Origin: Hyparrhenia diplandra
Lineage: Eukaryota; Streptophyta; Magnoliopsida; Poales; Poaceae
Direction: 5' to 3'
Length of the DNA: 64,000 nucleotides
Assembly: GCA_015847255.1 (NCBI GenBank)
Contig: JADLZK010008421.1
Span: 186,001 to 250,000, forward strand
A program made the position numbers and the translations under genes. Every line of letters starts with the position of its first letter. Positions within the stretch are counted from its first letter, which is position 1. This document shows positions 46,683 through 59,715 of this stretch, piece after piece. The notes under the pieces are model-generated. The model was not told the DNA's origin. It worked only from the letters and a program-made list of their open reading frames with translations, and made no database searches.

Positions 46683-49517
46683 CTAGTGAGGAGCTTCCAT
46701 TCCCTCTTCAACCTTCTGCTCTTCTCTCGCACGGGCCCTCGACAAAGCCTCGGTCATATCAGAGTTCTCTGGCACAGCAACTTTCAGCAGACTAATGAAA
46801 GCTTCGACATCCTTGACCTCCCCTTCATCTCCAAGATATTTAAGTATCATCTCAATCATCGAAGGCCTAGGGGTCCAGCCAGTACCGGGGGCGTACACAG
46901 AGAGGGCATGTTTGGTCAGCTCATAAGCCTTCACGACATCACCTTTCTCCGCATAGCCAATTGCCACAATCCCCCAGCTGGTTGAAGTAGGCATCTTTCC
47001 CTTTTCCAAGAAGCCGTCAAGCAGCGTCTCAGCCTTGTCCAGCAAGCCCTTTTGGCGGTACCCTGTGAGCAGGACATTTGGAACTTGGAAGTCGAATGCA
47101 TTTTTGCTAGACTCCCACTCTTTCAGCAAGTCTTCAGCTTCTGTGATCTCATCAAGCTTCACAAGCACCGCAAGCATATTGGTGTAGTCCTTGTTAATAT
47201 ACCTCTTACAGTTCAACATTTGCAGCGCCCATAGCCTCTTGACTTCTGATTTGTCCCCAAGGTGGCCATACAAGGAAATCAAGTGACTATAGGCATCTGC
47301 ATCCTTTTTATCCATTTTTTCCTCTGCTTTCCTTAAGGCAGTGTATGCCTTCTCCCGTAGGTCACCCTTAATGTAGTTGCTTGCCACAACAGCATAGGTA
47401 TTCCAGTCAACAACAATGTGCGGCTCACATTCCATCTCCTCTAGGGTGTTCTCCAACCCAAAAAAGTCAGCTCTTGTGCCATAAGAATTTATGCATATTC
47501 TGTAGCTAAAATTATCAGGAACAATCCCATCGCTCTTCATTTGTGCCATCACCGAAGGGACCTCCTCATGCTGCCCTATGTTGGTATAGAGGCCCATGAG
47601 GTTATTGTAGGGGAGCGTGGAGAACACAAAACCCAGCTCTTTCATATTCTGAAAATGGGCCAACGCTTTGTCAACCAAGAGTTCCCGTGTATAGCAGTTG
47701 AGAAGTGCACCATAGGGTTTCTCTGTCTTATCTTTGTCAGACAGGTTATTGAAGTAGGTCTCTGCTGCTCCAATTCCATGGACCTGACCAATTAAATCCA
47801 GGTGAATAGCATGATCCTTTGGCAGAAATTTGACGTGACCCTTGAGATTCATCCACTCAGAGACCTGTGAAAGTTTTAAAAAGATAATGATTGACGAGGG
47901 ATGACAAGAATACATACAAAACTGTGCATACAGCAAGACTCTGGCGCTAAGTCCTAGAACATATATACTTCTTGAGGACATGTATTTACCAATCACGTGC
48001 TATGAAGCAATGATGGCCAAACTTGTACCGTGTGTTTGGTTGAGGGTTGGCTGGGTTGGGTTGGATCCAACCCAGTTTTTTTGGGTTGGGTTGAACTCAT
48101 GCCATTGTTTGGTTGCAACTCTTATTTTAGGGACGGAGTCAACCCATCTCATGTTTGGTTGAAGGAATTGGGAATAAGGATTGGACGGAAAAATAACACC
48201 GTTAGTGAGCGACTTTTCATCGGGAACCCTAGACTTTCTACAAATTAATCAAGCCTAGATTCGTAGAAGCTTATCTATAGTACTTTTGCATCGGGAACCC
48301 CGCAAGAGAAATAAAATTGGATTTTCGCCCTTCTTCTCCGTGGTCACGCTGAGCGCTCCTCCCGCGGCGGCGCCCAGCCCCGCCCGCGCTGAGCTCCTCC
48401 GGCCCGGCCCTCGCCGCCGGTGCGCCCGGCCCCGCCAAGGAAGCTCCTCCGCCCGCCCTCGCCGGGCGGCGCCCAGCCCGCGGGGCCCCCGCCGCGCCGG
48501 GCGAGCTCCGCGGCGCGCGCAAGCCTGGGCGCTGAGCGAGCTGCTGCGCCGCGAGCCTAGGTGCGGGTGAGCTCTGCCCGCGGCGTGACGGAGGCGACGG
48601 CGTGAAGCCAACCCGGCTGGGTCGGCGTCTATCCACCACTTTTCACGGGTTGGAGCGAACCCGCAGCTCGGCAGTATATTCCCTCGGGGTCGGCTCCAAC
48701 CCTCTCCCAACCTTCATCCAAACAACCAAAAAATGGGTCCAACCCATCCAGGTTGGACCCAACCCCCGAACCAAACACACGGGTAGTGAACACTATATGT
48801 TGGCCAGCATTGCGGATACAGATTGGTCAGCGCTTCCGCATAAGTAGTACCTATGACTGAGAGCAGGTCAAAATCTCCTAGAATCCTCAATTCTTAACGA
48901 TAACTCAAGTTGCCCTCTTTGCATCAGTCCTATCCATGTTGCTCATAGAATAAAAAAGTATTCACAACAAATATTTCACGTGATCAGCATTGTACCGATA
49001 AGTTGCCCAATGCATTTCAGAAATTTCTGCATTGCGTCATACAGATACACCACAAATGCAGATAAAAAGACACAGATAATACGATCATGTACAGCATCAA
49101 CAAGGAAAAACATAACCATCCCCCATATCATTTCATCGAACACCTTGCATGCGCCAATCACAACAAGCAACCTACTAGAATGAAAAGAGGGCATGAGGCG
49201 GGCCGTATCTACCTCGAGAGCCTGGCGGTGGCGGCGGCGCTTGCGGAGCTCCCTGACAATGCGTTGGAGCTCAACGGCTCGGAGGCGATTTCTCGGCCGC
49301 GCCGCCCACAGTTCGATCTCCGGCACAAGAAGTGTGCCCGGGTGGCCCAGCGGCCACAGCGTGGACAGCAGGGTCGGCGGCCGCGCCGGCGTCGGTCGCT
49401 CCTCCTCTCTGTTGCTGCGAGACGAGGTGGCAACGGCGCGAGAGGGGAGCACGGGGAGGAATCCCCGCGGCGGCCAAGGCTGAGCAAGCGCCGCGCCGCG
49501 GCGAAGAGAGAAGCCAT
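46683..49517 (-). CDS. P-type pentatricopeptide repeat protein, probably mitochondrial
   Basis: Two exons: 49213-49517 and 46683-47864. Exon 1 starts MASLFAAARRLLSLGRRG, an Arg/Ala/Ser-rich organelle-targeting start, and ends RRHRQALE. Exon 2 begins VSEWMNLKGHVKFLP and carries a run of roughly ten 35-residue PPR motifs (for example KPYGALLNCYTRELLVDKAL, PNVLLTGYRQKGLLDKAETL), ending GMEAPH. P-type PPR proteins bind organellar RNA and affect its stability, processing or translation. A lost C at 49463-49466 (plus strand; G on the coding strand) shifts the frame after RRG; with it restored the coding length is 1488, 495 residues. The 1.35-kb intron holds a 755-bp inverted-repeat element. It is paralogous to the divergent gene at 49686. 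Confidence 0.9.
48028..48782. mobile_element. Non-autonomous DNA transposon with long terminal inverted repeats
   Basis: 755 bp. The left end CCGTGTGTTTGGTTGAGGGT and the right end (reverse-complement CCGTGTGTTTGGTTCGGGGG) pair over about 50 bases with mismatches, including GGGTTGGGTTGGATCCAACC-type sequence. A 3-bp GTA flanks both sides (48025-48027, 48783-48785). The interior 48340-48600 is extremely GC-rich, unlike the ends, and has no convincing frame. It lies in the intron of the PPR gene. Superfamily is uncertain; a 3-bp duplication would fit PIF/Harbinger or CACTA, but the ends match neither clearly. Confidence 0.75.
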
Positions 49518-49685
49518 GGCGAATCGAATGCCGAATGACGTGGCCGCTGGCGGCTTTGGCGCTGGCTTTGCCGTAGCCCGTGGGGCCTTTTGGGCCTTTG
49601 GCCATTTCGGCCCATTTGTCGTCGGCTTCCCTTCTTCCCCTTCCCCGAAACCCTCGCACTCTAGCCGCCGGAGCGCCGCGCCACC
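49518..49685. promoter_or_regulatory. Putative bidirectional promoter of the two PPR genes
   Basis: Only 168 bp separate the two divergent start codons. It contains TGGGCC at 49591-49596 and GGCCCAT at 49609-49615, the site II/TCP-type motifs common in promoters of plant genes for mitochondrial proteins. No TATA box is evident. Both 5' UTRs must lie in or overlap this interval. Confidence 0.6.
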
Positions 49686-51314
49686 ATGTTTCGGCTTCTC
49701 CTCCGCCGCTTCTCCACTGCTGCCGAGGGTGCCGCCGCCGCCCTCCCTCTCCCTCCACCTCCACCTCCACCTCCAAGTCCCCAACCCTGCGGAAACCTTT
49801 CCCGGACGAGCTGTACCGCCGCATCATGAGTGTCGGGCGCCCATCCCTCCCGCTGTCGCCCGTCCTGGAGCAATGGGATCAAGAAGGCCATGCCGTCAAG
49901 AAGTTCGTCATCCAGGCCATCGTCAAGAAGCTCGTCGGCCTCCGCCGCTTCACCCACGCACTCGAGGTCCCAGACAAACCCTCCTCCCCTAAACCTACCC
50001 CTCGAATTGCTTCTTTTTTTTAGATTCTTTCTCATTTCCCATGCGCATTCCGCTCGCTGAGTCAGGCGATTCGTTGCGTTCTTGCAGCTGTCGTTCTGGA
50101 TGACCGACCGGAGGCACCTCCACCTGACGGCCGGTGACGTCGCGTACCGGCTGGACCTAATCAGCAAGGTGCACGGCCTTGAGAAAGCTGTCGAGTACTT
50201 CGGCATGGTACCGAAGCAGCTGAAGAAGTCGCAGTGCTACGGCTCCCTCCTGAAATGCTATGTGGAGGCGAAGGCCGTCGACAAGGCCGAGGAGCACTTC
50301 GTGAAGATGCAGGAGATGGGGATGAGTTCTTTTGCATACACTCAGATGATGAAGCTTTACTTAGAGACTGGGCAGCTTGAAAAGGTACACGCCATGTTCC
50401 AGGACATGGAAGAGAAAGGTGTGAAACCCGATATGTTCAGTGTGGAGAGTATGTTAGCTGCATACATTGCTGCTGAAGATGTCGAGGGGTTGATAAGGTG
50501 CTTGACAAGGCCAATCCACATGCAAAGCTTGTGAGTTGGCATGGACATGCTTTGGCAGCGAGCTTGTTCATGAAATCTGGGATGCCGGTGAGGGGCCGTC
50601 ATGGCTCTCGTGGAAGCCGAGAGGCGGATATCTCCAAAGAGTAGTAGGATCGCATATGCTTCCTTACTCAAGATATATACTGATCTGGGGATGTATCCTG
50701 AGGTGGAACGCATTTGGAGTGTCTACAAATCCAAAGTGCCACCAAGCAACACAATGTACTTGTCGCGGATAAGAGCGTTACTCACTGTGAACAACATTGA
50801 TGGGGCGGAAGCAGCATTGAAAGAGTGGGAAACGGTGCCTCTCCGTTATCATGATTTCAGATTAATCAACTCAATGGTTGATGCTTATTGTGGAGAAGGT
50901 CTTGTGGAGAAGGCAGTAGCTCTTGTGGATGACGCCATCAAGAAAGGGAGGACACCTTACGCTAATACTTGGTATAAGTTGGCTGGTGTGTATTTTAAAA
51001 CTGGTGAGGTACCAAAAGCAGTGGACATGACAAGGAAGGCTCTTGATTCTGCGTCTCCTCCATGGAAACCTGACCTCACAAATGTGCTAATGAGCCTGGA
51101 GCACTTCATGAATCAAAAGGATGTAGAAGCAGCTGAGGAGATGGTGAGCATGCTACAGAAGCTGGTTCCTTTGACTAGGGATGTTTACCATTGTTTACTC
51201 AAGACCTATGTCTGTGCGGGAAAGCCGGTGTCCGATTTGCTCGAGCGCATGAAGAAAGATGGCCTTGAGGCTGATGAGGAAACAGAGAGAATCCTCGCAG
51301 GAGAATGCGAGTAG
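49686..51314 (+). CDS. P-type pentatricopeptide repeat protein, probably mitochondrial
   Basis: Two exons: 49686-49966 and 50088-51314. MFRLLLRRFSTAAEGAAAA is a typical mitochondrial presequence start. KPFPDELYRRIMSVG and FTHALE close exon 1; exon 2 opens LSFWMTDRRHLHLTAGDVAY and contains about ten PPR motifs such as CYGSLLKCYVEAKAVDKAEE and NSMVDAYCGEGLVEKAVALV, ending LAGECE. Frame lesions are a lost C at 49741-49743, a lost G at 50486-50489 and a gained G at 50592-50595; correcting them gives 1509 bases, 502 residues. Function is inferred as organellar RNA binding. The intron position after ALE is the same as in the divergent paralogue, so the pair arose by duplication with inversion. Confidence 0.9.
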
Positions 51315-51479
51315 ATATATGGACGCGATGCCGATTACTAAACTAGCCCTTTTCTCTGTTCATTTGTCGCTTCTTTGTTCTTGTGCTCTTCTCATTAGCT
51401 TGACACGCCACTACTTGCATAAAATAGAAGAATCCTTTCTTGTATGTGATGGCCTCACCTGGCAGTGGTGATGTGATAG

Positions 51480-51747
51480 GTTTGAGAAAGCATTGAAACA
51501 GTGGGAAAGAGTGAGTATTTTTCTTTTGTGGTTCCAAATTAGTGAATGTAGTGATGAATGCTTGCTGCAGAGTCTTGTAAAGGAACTAGTAGCTCCTGTA
51601 GATGATCCCGTAAAGAAAGGGAGGAAATCCGATGCTTATACTTGGTATAAGTTGGCTGATGGATACTTGAGGAATGGTGAGGTGCTGATGGCAGTGATTA
51701 CAACAAGGAGTGCTCTTTGCTTCCACAATTTATCCACGGGAATCTAA
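51480..51747 (+). pseudogene. Duplicated PPR fragment downstream of the PPR gene
   Basis: FEKALKQWERV, LVKELVAPVDDPVKKGRKSD and YTWYKLADGYLRNGEVLMAV repeat the segment AALKEWETV ... TWYKLAGVYFKTGEVPKAV of the gene just upstream, in order but with the section between compressed. No start codon or splice context supports an independent gene. It is a partial tandem duplication that has decayed. Confidence 0.8.
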
Positions 51748-53419
51748 CCTGACATTTGTAAAATGAACCGGATACATAAATTCTGGTGGCAAATGTGCAG
51801 AAATCTCATGAACATGGAAATACATAGCACTGGTATTTGCATTCTAATCAATGTCTGCTTGGGTTCGTTTTGTTTTTTAGTTGAGTCTGACTTTTAGTAG
51901 CTTTGCTGCCAAAAAGGGGGTTAAGTCTGGGAAATGTTTGGATTGAGTCTGACATGGCCTGCATAGTAAGTTTGGTCCAGCTTGGTGGAATATTGTTGGA
52001 TTTCTGTGGAACGGCCATCTTAAGCCCTTATTGGAACGCAGGAGCATGAGAAATTCGTGTGGAGTTCCAACATTCTGAATCAGGCCAGCTTCACCGATCC
52101 ATCATTGAAACTTCATCTGCAGATGTTGAAGCTCAGCACTGCCACTGCCGTGTGTGTACCACAAGTCCACAACATCATCGTCTCCGGCTCCGCATTGGGC
52201 CGTGCCTGTCTATTGCAATCTTTGTTGGACAGGCCCGTTATGGTGTTTCTCCTGTAGATTCCACCAGATGATGACAGTATAGGAGCATATATTGGTTTGT
52301 CGTCAACTCGTCATGAACAAATAAGTACTCGTCACGATGATAGGGACTGCCGAGTGCCGACTGTGAGCCAGACGATGATGGCATGAATGTGCACGTGTTG
52401 TGTACCAACAAGAGTTTGCAGCTAGCTTTCAAATAAAAATCCAGGCCGCAGTATATATCTTTCTTGGGTCGGTACGGTGACCCTTTTTTTTTTGTGAGAT
52501 GAGAATAGAAAGATAGACCGTGATGCGGATGCTCTAGTTGCTTGCTTCGATTATTGACGGTGGAAAGAGGACATGTCTGGCTGTGGTTCGACTGGAATAA
52601 TAATCGGATCAGACATGGTGCTGGTGCGGCCGCCCGATGAACACAATCCACAGCTTATTTGCCTAGTATTTTACTAGCATGGCTGCTCTGCCATGGCCAG
52701 CCTGATGCCCGGCCGGCCGGCCGGCCACACACCACAGCCTGAATACCTGCCGCGCCTGCCAGTGGCCGGCCGTGATCCGATCTACTACCTACTACTCGAT
52801 CGGTTACTCCTTGTTAGGTGGCGTCCGGCTCCGGCCCGGCCAAACACAAGAGGTGGAGAGGCCAGAGAGCGTTACAGCTGCCGGTCGACCAGGCACCTCA
52901 TACACATGCCCCGCTAACCGGCTGCCGTCTCAGTAAGCTACGGCCATTTGGATGCAGCTCGTACCAGCTTTACGAGTTGTCTTGAGCTATTTTTGTATTA
53001 AACTTTTTTAAAACAGTTTTATGGGTGAAACTATTTTTTTTTTCCTCTCACAAAGCGATAGGTTCAGATGAACATGAAAAAGGTAACTTTTCACTGCTCT
53101 TTTTTTCTCGTATCTCTTTATCAACCATGCATGCAGTTGTTGGTGAAGGTGTTTTCCAAATAATTTTTCAAAACAGTTCAGCTTCGTCTCGAAAGTTGCT
53201 CATGAGCTGAGCTGTACACACGAGGCATACGTGTGATGATCGATGTGGCGGACAAGAATAATTGTACCACGCGTGAAAGGCAACACACGTGAGAACGCAT
53301 GCGGAGGTGTGCGACGACGACTGACGCTGAACAGATATCGTTTCGGTCGGGCACCACTGCTGTGGTAACTAATTTCATAATTTTCATTCATAATCGTAAT
53401 TATACTTTAGCCTTTCTCT

Positions 53420-53566
53420 TCCCTCTATTCCAAATTAGTAGGGCGTTTTGGCTTTTCTAGATTTTTTTTTTTGTTATGCATCTAGACATAGTGTATAAAT
53501 AGGTGCATAAAAAAAACAATGTATTTAGAAAAACCAAAGTAAACTATAATTTGAAACAAAAGGAGT
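53420..53566. mobile_element. Stowaway-like MITE
   Basis: Left end CCCTCTATTCCAAATTAGTA and right end CTATAATTTGAAACAAAAGG AG pair as inverted repeats; the interior includes GCATCTAGACATAGTGTATA, a phrase typical of grass MITEs. Confidence 0.7.
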
Positions 53567-56274
53567 ACTACTCATTAAGCATAGTAAATTATTAATTCTT
53601 TTGCGTATATAAATCAGATTTGGATTAAACTAGCTGACCTCTCGGAAAACGATAGGTGGCGATGGGACACGGCTACAAGTAGGAAACTGAGCTAGTAGGT
53701 TTTTGTTGTCTTTGTAGTGGGACCGATATATTATCCATATGGACTATAATAAGCAAGCTGCTGCGATCATATGCATCAATCCCTGTATGCTAGCTTATTG
53801 GACGGGTCGTGATTAGGATGCCAAGCCAAACACATCTAATTCTTTCTTTGATCTTTTTATACAAATCAATGTGAATTTCAAGTTTTGGTTTGGATTTAGA
53901 GGTTGGGTGGGAGAAGGGTGTTCCAAGATTAGGAGAAGTCTTTATTGGACGAAAACCTGCAGCGGTAAGACGATGCAACAAAGGTGCATGCGAGAGGATT
54001 TCATTTCACGCTGAAATGGTGGACCAGGATAGTGCGTGTGTGTCAGTGCTACCAGATGAGCACCTGCTTCTTTGCTAGAGAACCTTCCATGTGAAGAAGA
54101 AACGGAAAAAAGGCCGCCTGTCCTTTCTAAAAAAAGCACCTGATCCGTATATGAAGATGAAATGGAGAGATCTTGTGCGTAGCGATCACGAAAAGTAGTG
54201 TACTCACAACAAAAAAAAAAAAGGTTAGGCTGCTGCACACCTTTCATGTCTCCACTTAACCACTTTATGTATAATTATAATACCCATACAGTCCTTTATT
54301 TCTACGTGTTCCACAGCAAACAAAGGTGATCCCATTGCACAGTCAATGATGTGCATAATTCTTGTACATCATTGACTATGCGACGGGAAAAGTTGAAAGC
54401 CTATCAATGAATGTGCACCATCTGGATGATTTTGTCCGTAAATCTTCAGATAGCAGGAGAAGAAGAAGGCTTGAGGGGAGATCGACACCGTTTATTTGTA
54501 TGTATTCGGATTACTTTGGTTCACAAGTTTTAGTGGACTTAGATTAGGCATGACCGTAGAGGTGGTTGAGGGGGTGAATTTTAGTAAAGAAAAATTTTAG
54601 TGAGTGGTAGAGATGGAGATTTCTTCGGATGGTTTGAAAGTCATACCATTTCCTGAAAAAAAAAAAAGTAGCACCTCCAAAATTGTTTTTGCAGTGGTAC
54701 ATGTTATGCCCACAAGCAAACTCTGGTGATCTCCCCAGCCCCAGACTCTAACCTCTACGAAAATCAAAAGAGACAGTCCGGCGTGCACTGAGCCCAATGT
54801 TGAAGCAATGAGTCTTGGAAAGCTAGACAGCACTTGACTAGTGAAAGATAGCTTTTGCTAGTAAACTAAACACACTTGATCAGAGTATATATGCACAGCA
54901 TCCTATCAAAGCTTGTTTTAGTCCTAGATGCAGTGTACCAGGATATGTTAACAGTACGTGATGATGATACGGTTTGTTGTATTTGTGTTATTATTATGGA
55001 TCTTATTCCTTCACCATGTTGAGCTAGTAGCTTATTTGTTTATACGATTCCTCTTAAACCAGTACAGTGCAAAGTGCCAACCTGATTGTATCGATTAAGA
55101 AACGATAATGGTTGTTAGCGTGTCGTCAGTAAATATCACATACATGTCACTGTCGCGCCATGGGCCGCCGGCCGGGCGTTAGCTGCTAACAAACTCTAGC
55201 TAGTTTAGTATCGTCCACAATTTGAAATCATACCCTGTGCGCGTGTGCACGTAAGCAGTGGACATATATTCGTTTATAGGTTCCTCATGTAGTCAAGTTG
55301 TATTATCCTTTTATAATAACCTTTGTTACGAATAATTTGAGTCAATAAACTATGAAGATGATGATACTCTGTTCGGTACTTTTTGGTTCTTTTTTTGTGC
55401 AACTGGCTAGTTTTAAGCTCTTTTTTCCGTTCTAATAATGCATAGTACAATCCTATGAGAACTGATTCTAAACTGCATCTGGTTCAAAAAAAAAAAAAAA
55501 AAAAAAAAAAGAGCCCATTTAAATTAACATGATTTTTTTTCTGTCAGAACTTATATTGTTAAACTGTTTTTGAAAAGCAAAATGATTGTTTTCTCAAAAA
55601 GCCAAAGGAAAAAAAAACGGGGGAATGCAAATGATGTCTAGGTGCGATCGATCTTATTATTTTTGGATATGATGACTAACCCGCTAACAATGCTAACAAG
55701 CATGCTGATTATTTATATTTATATTTATTTATTTGAAAAAGAAACTTAGGTAGATTATGAAAATATAATTAATGAAGAACATAATAGTTGGCATCATAAA
55801 TGTTATTATCTTATCGTATAAGTTTGGTCAAATTTGAGATGCTTTGATTTCAAAGATTCTTAAAATGACTTATAATTTAGTAGGATGGAGGGAGTAGTAT
55901 TTTATTTATTCTAGGCCTTGAAATTTATCTTTGATTCAGTTGAACATATGATAAGCTAATTAAGGCCAATTAAATCCAACACCATCCACATACATGTCTA
56001 TGTCGTGTGTTATGTGTGTTATGCGTAGGGTAATACATCTTGCTTCCAGTGTCATAGCACACACAAGAAAAACGAAGGAAATAGATGGACGACGATGTTA
56101 GGAGGCAGCTGAGGTGCTTCCAAGTTCCAAATGCATACTGCGCGTAATTCCATCCATGCATTGGGCATTAGATGTCTTGCCGGCACGGCGGCACACCCGA
56201 AAGTGACCCCTGTAACTCTGTTGCTTGATTTCTCTAATAGAACATTGATACTACCACTGTTGTATATATAATAA

Positions 56275-56483
56275 CCTCCGTCCCAATAAATCAATTGCTA
56301 GAGCTCTCATAAGTTTTTTTTAAATATTTAACGAATTTATAAAGAAATATAAATATTTGTGATACCAAATGAGCATATATTATGAAAATACACAAATCTT
56401 AGTATTTTTTTCATAAATTCAAAGACCTAAAAATTTTTGACGTAAGATAACATTTTAGGTCGGTTTATTCAAAAATAGAGGAA
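56275..56483. mobile_element. Stowaway-like MITE
   Basis: Left end ACCTCCGTCCCAATAAATCA and right end GGTTTATTCAAAAATAGAGG pair as imperfect inverted repeats around an AT-rich interior. Confidence 0.65.
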
Positions 56484-58084
56484 GCACTCGATCTGGGATA
56501 AAGTTTCTTCGCTTGGGTTAGCCGGCCGGGATAACAGCGGCAGACTACTGAGTGTTCCAAAATTAACAGTATAGTACTCCGTAGTTTTATAGTCTACTAT
56601 CTGCAGCTCCAGTCCAACAAATATACTATATTTTGTTATAAAAAAACAAATATATATTTTATTGTTGTATCTATCCATCGATGATTGGTCCTTAATCATG
56701 CATCTCCTCGGTGGTACTTAATTTAATGAACTCCGCCCGAGGCCTGATCCATCGATTGATCTAAACCTCCGCTTGCGAACGGCAAGTATGTGTGTGTGTT
56801 GGGGGATGCATCTGGCTAATCTTATTGCATCGCATCATACTTCCTCAGTTCTAAGCTATTACAATTTGTTGTAGCCTTTTCAAAGTGTATAGTTCTTGTT
56901 ATATGTCTAAATATATATATATATATGCTTAAATACATAAATTAATCGGCATTTTCAGCGTTCGGCAGATTGACAGTGGTTTTCTTTGAAGAAGCTGAAC
57001 CTGGAGCTCTTGAAAACAACCCGTGATGCTAGCTCCACGTTACTAGCACGTGGGCTCATGCGTTGACTTTTTGAAGTGGTGCGCTGACCCAACAGAATTG
57101 CCCTAGGAAAGCATCCAACAAACGGATAATAGATTATTGCTACCCCGCCTTGCCTCGTGTACAACAATTAACAAAGTATATCTAGCCTTGGATCGCCTAG
57201 ATAGATAACAGAAAACGAAAACAAAAGAAATACTCCACAATGCACCGCTCTGCTCATACTGGCACTGCTGCACCGGACGACGAGACGAGAGAGATGCCAA
57301 CCCTCCGTCGTCCCGTCCCTCCCTCTTGTCTAGGGATCAAAACGTCACCGCCTCCCTCCAATGAAGCCGCGGTGGCGGTGCCAAGAGCAGTCTATTCAAA
57401 GATTGTGTCTCTTTACATTCTACGCTGGACCATCTGAGCTAGTAATGGCATTTGTCTTTCAGAATCGAGGCAAATATACTAAATCATTCAAAACCACAAA
57501 GTATCTTATACTCCCTCCATCTAGAAATGATAAATATATTCAACTATTATTTTTTTTACAAACTTCAATCAACGGTTAGTTAAATCATATGTAAAAAAAA
57601 AAAAAAAAAATGGCATAAGAGTTAAACCAATGATCATGTTGGCTTGAACTTACGTGGTACAATATTTTTCTCTCACAACAAAATAAACCCGTGACTTTAT
57701 CGCCGGATCAGCTCAACAATATATTATAAAAAGAAATTAATAACAAAATAATAAGGGAAATTAAAGCTCAAAAACGATATATTTAGCATGCCTTTAACTT
57801 TTGATGGGACGTGTCACGACAAGGGAAGTTATTTTAGTAGTTCAAGTTATAATACTAACATAAATTTTTTGCCTTTAGCCTCGTATATACCCAATCACGG
57901 CCAAATTGACACGTCACGTCTATACTTACTTAATTTGGGCTAATAATATAGCCACCACAGCCAAAAGCTGGAAAGATTAGTGAGTAAGTAGAGACATGAA
58001 TAAATTAGTGTACGTAGACGTCTTCCATTATGCGTAGATAGTTTGTTTTTTTCCCTTTCGATCTTCTCAATCATCTAGCTTTTC

Positions 58085-58799
58085 GCCCCCTTTTTTTTTC
58101 TCCCCACGACCACGATCGGCGGCGAGCGGGTCCAACGCCAAGAGGCCAGCCAGCCAAATCCAATCGCTAACCACCGCCGGCGTCCTCGTCTACGTCTACT
58201 ACCACCACCTGCTCTCAGCCTCCCTTCCCCAGAGCATCCACTCGAGGAGGACTTGCAGAGAGTCTGCGGCAGCAGCAGCGGCGGCTCACCGGGCCAGACG
58301 CCTCTCCGTGGCTCTCGTCCGTCCGCCGATCAACACCTCTCGTTTCCTCATTCCGAGGCCGCACTGCGCCGCCTCCAGACGCCGGGACCGGGAGGGAGCC
58401 TCACCACCTCTCCTCCCCTGGCCAACCGTTCCTCCCCGGCAAAGCTACCTCCGATCCTCTGTTCCGGGTGAGTCTACGCGCGGCGCCTCCGGATCCCTAT
58501 CGGCTTGACGCGATTTGCGGATCCGGCGGCGAGGTCTGCGCCGTCCACAGCAGCACAGCGTCCACTCTTCCCCCTCTCCAGTCTCCTCTCCTTGCTCTGG
58601 CAACGCACCCTTTCATCCACTGTCCTTTTTTTTTTCCTTCACACATGGAGAGAGACTAGAGTTTCTCTCCGTCAACTAGCGGCACGGATCCTCTCCGTCC
58701 TCACTTTTTTTCTTCATTTCTCTCGGCAGGTCTGCGAGGTAGTGCCGGCGACGAGGCTCGTCCATCCGCTCCGGCGAGCTCCACTTCCGAAGTGGTGAG
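58085..58799 (+). other. Non-coding leader exons of the PIP5K gene
   Basis: A CT/GC-rich leader (about 58085-58467) ends at a donor GGGTGAGT; an acceptor TCTCGGCAG ends at 58729; a second small leader exon 58730-58799 ends at GTAAGCC. The coding exon then follows an acceptor CTCAG ending at 59656. Two introns in the 5' UTR are thus likely; the transcript start is not known. Confidence 0.55.
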
Positions 58800-59715
58800 G
58801 TAAGCCTGCCCCTGCCCCCATTAGTTACCTCTCCTGTAATAACTCTTCTGAAAACAAAACTCACAGTTGACGGTTAGAACCATGGAAAGATACAATGATC
58901 ATGTATGTACTTTCGCCCCTTGAATCAGACACGATTAGTTGTTTTGCTTTTTTAAGTAAAGGTAAAAAGAAAAGAAAAAAGACTATATCCATGATTCTCA
59001 GACTCTCAACCATGTTGGTGTTGTCTCTAGTATACTCGCTTTAGTTTGTGTAGCACATGGTTAGGCTGCGCGACGTCGTCCATGTCTCTAGTATACTCGC
59101 TTTAGTATACTCTCAACCATGTTGGTGTTCTCAAACTCACAGCTGTGTTAAAAGTACTTTTGAGCCTATTTTTCTTTTCATATATGAATTTATATGTACC
59201 TAGAAATTCCTAATTGCAATTTATCCTTGATTAGAATGCTTTACAAATTGTTCTCCACAAATCACTAGTATAAGATTAAAGAAAGGTGCAGCTACAGTAA
59301 ACAGTCTTCCCTACTTGAAAGAGCAGTAAGAAACACCTTAGGGTAAATCAAGATTCTTCCAGATTAACCAGGATTGATCAAACATTCAACAGTAGGCCTT
59401 TCAGATTATGCATGAAATAAGGTAACTAAGAAAGATTGAACAAATTTACTTTCAAATATTCCAGATTAATTAACACCACAGTATATCCTATTGTTCCCTC
59501 AGTAGAACAGATTGTTCATTGAATCCTCTGTGTGCCCTTCTTTAATCTTATAACAATTTGTGGAAAAAAGATTCAAAAATGGAATTTTATAACTTGGTTA
59601 ATTCCAGCGAGTCATATATATAGTATGACTTACTTATCTCATCTAACCTTTCTCAGGCAGTGCTTCGGATATTAGCTTTTGCATTTTAGTGGATCAGTCC
59701 TCCAAGGGGTTATGC

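Larger units (their letters stand above)
51748..58080. other. AT-rich spacer with MITE relics
   Basis: More than 6 kb without a recognisable gene. Contains Stowaway-type elements (53420-53566, 56275-56483), single MITE-like ends near 55860-55895 and 57510, a 26-base A run at 55483-55510 and another at 57590-57610. A small open frame at 54362-54547 has no recognised domain. Confidence 0.6.

Noticed and set aside
48255..48710. Minus-strand Arg/Ala-rich frames
   Set aside because: They lie in the GC-rich core of the inverted-repeat element and show no family resemblance.
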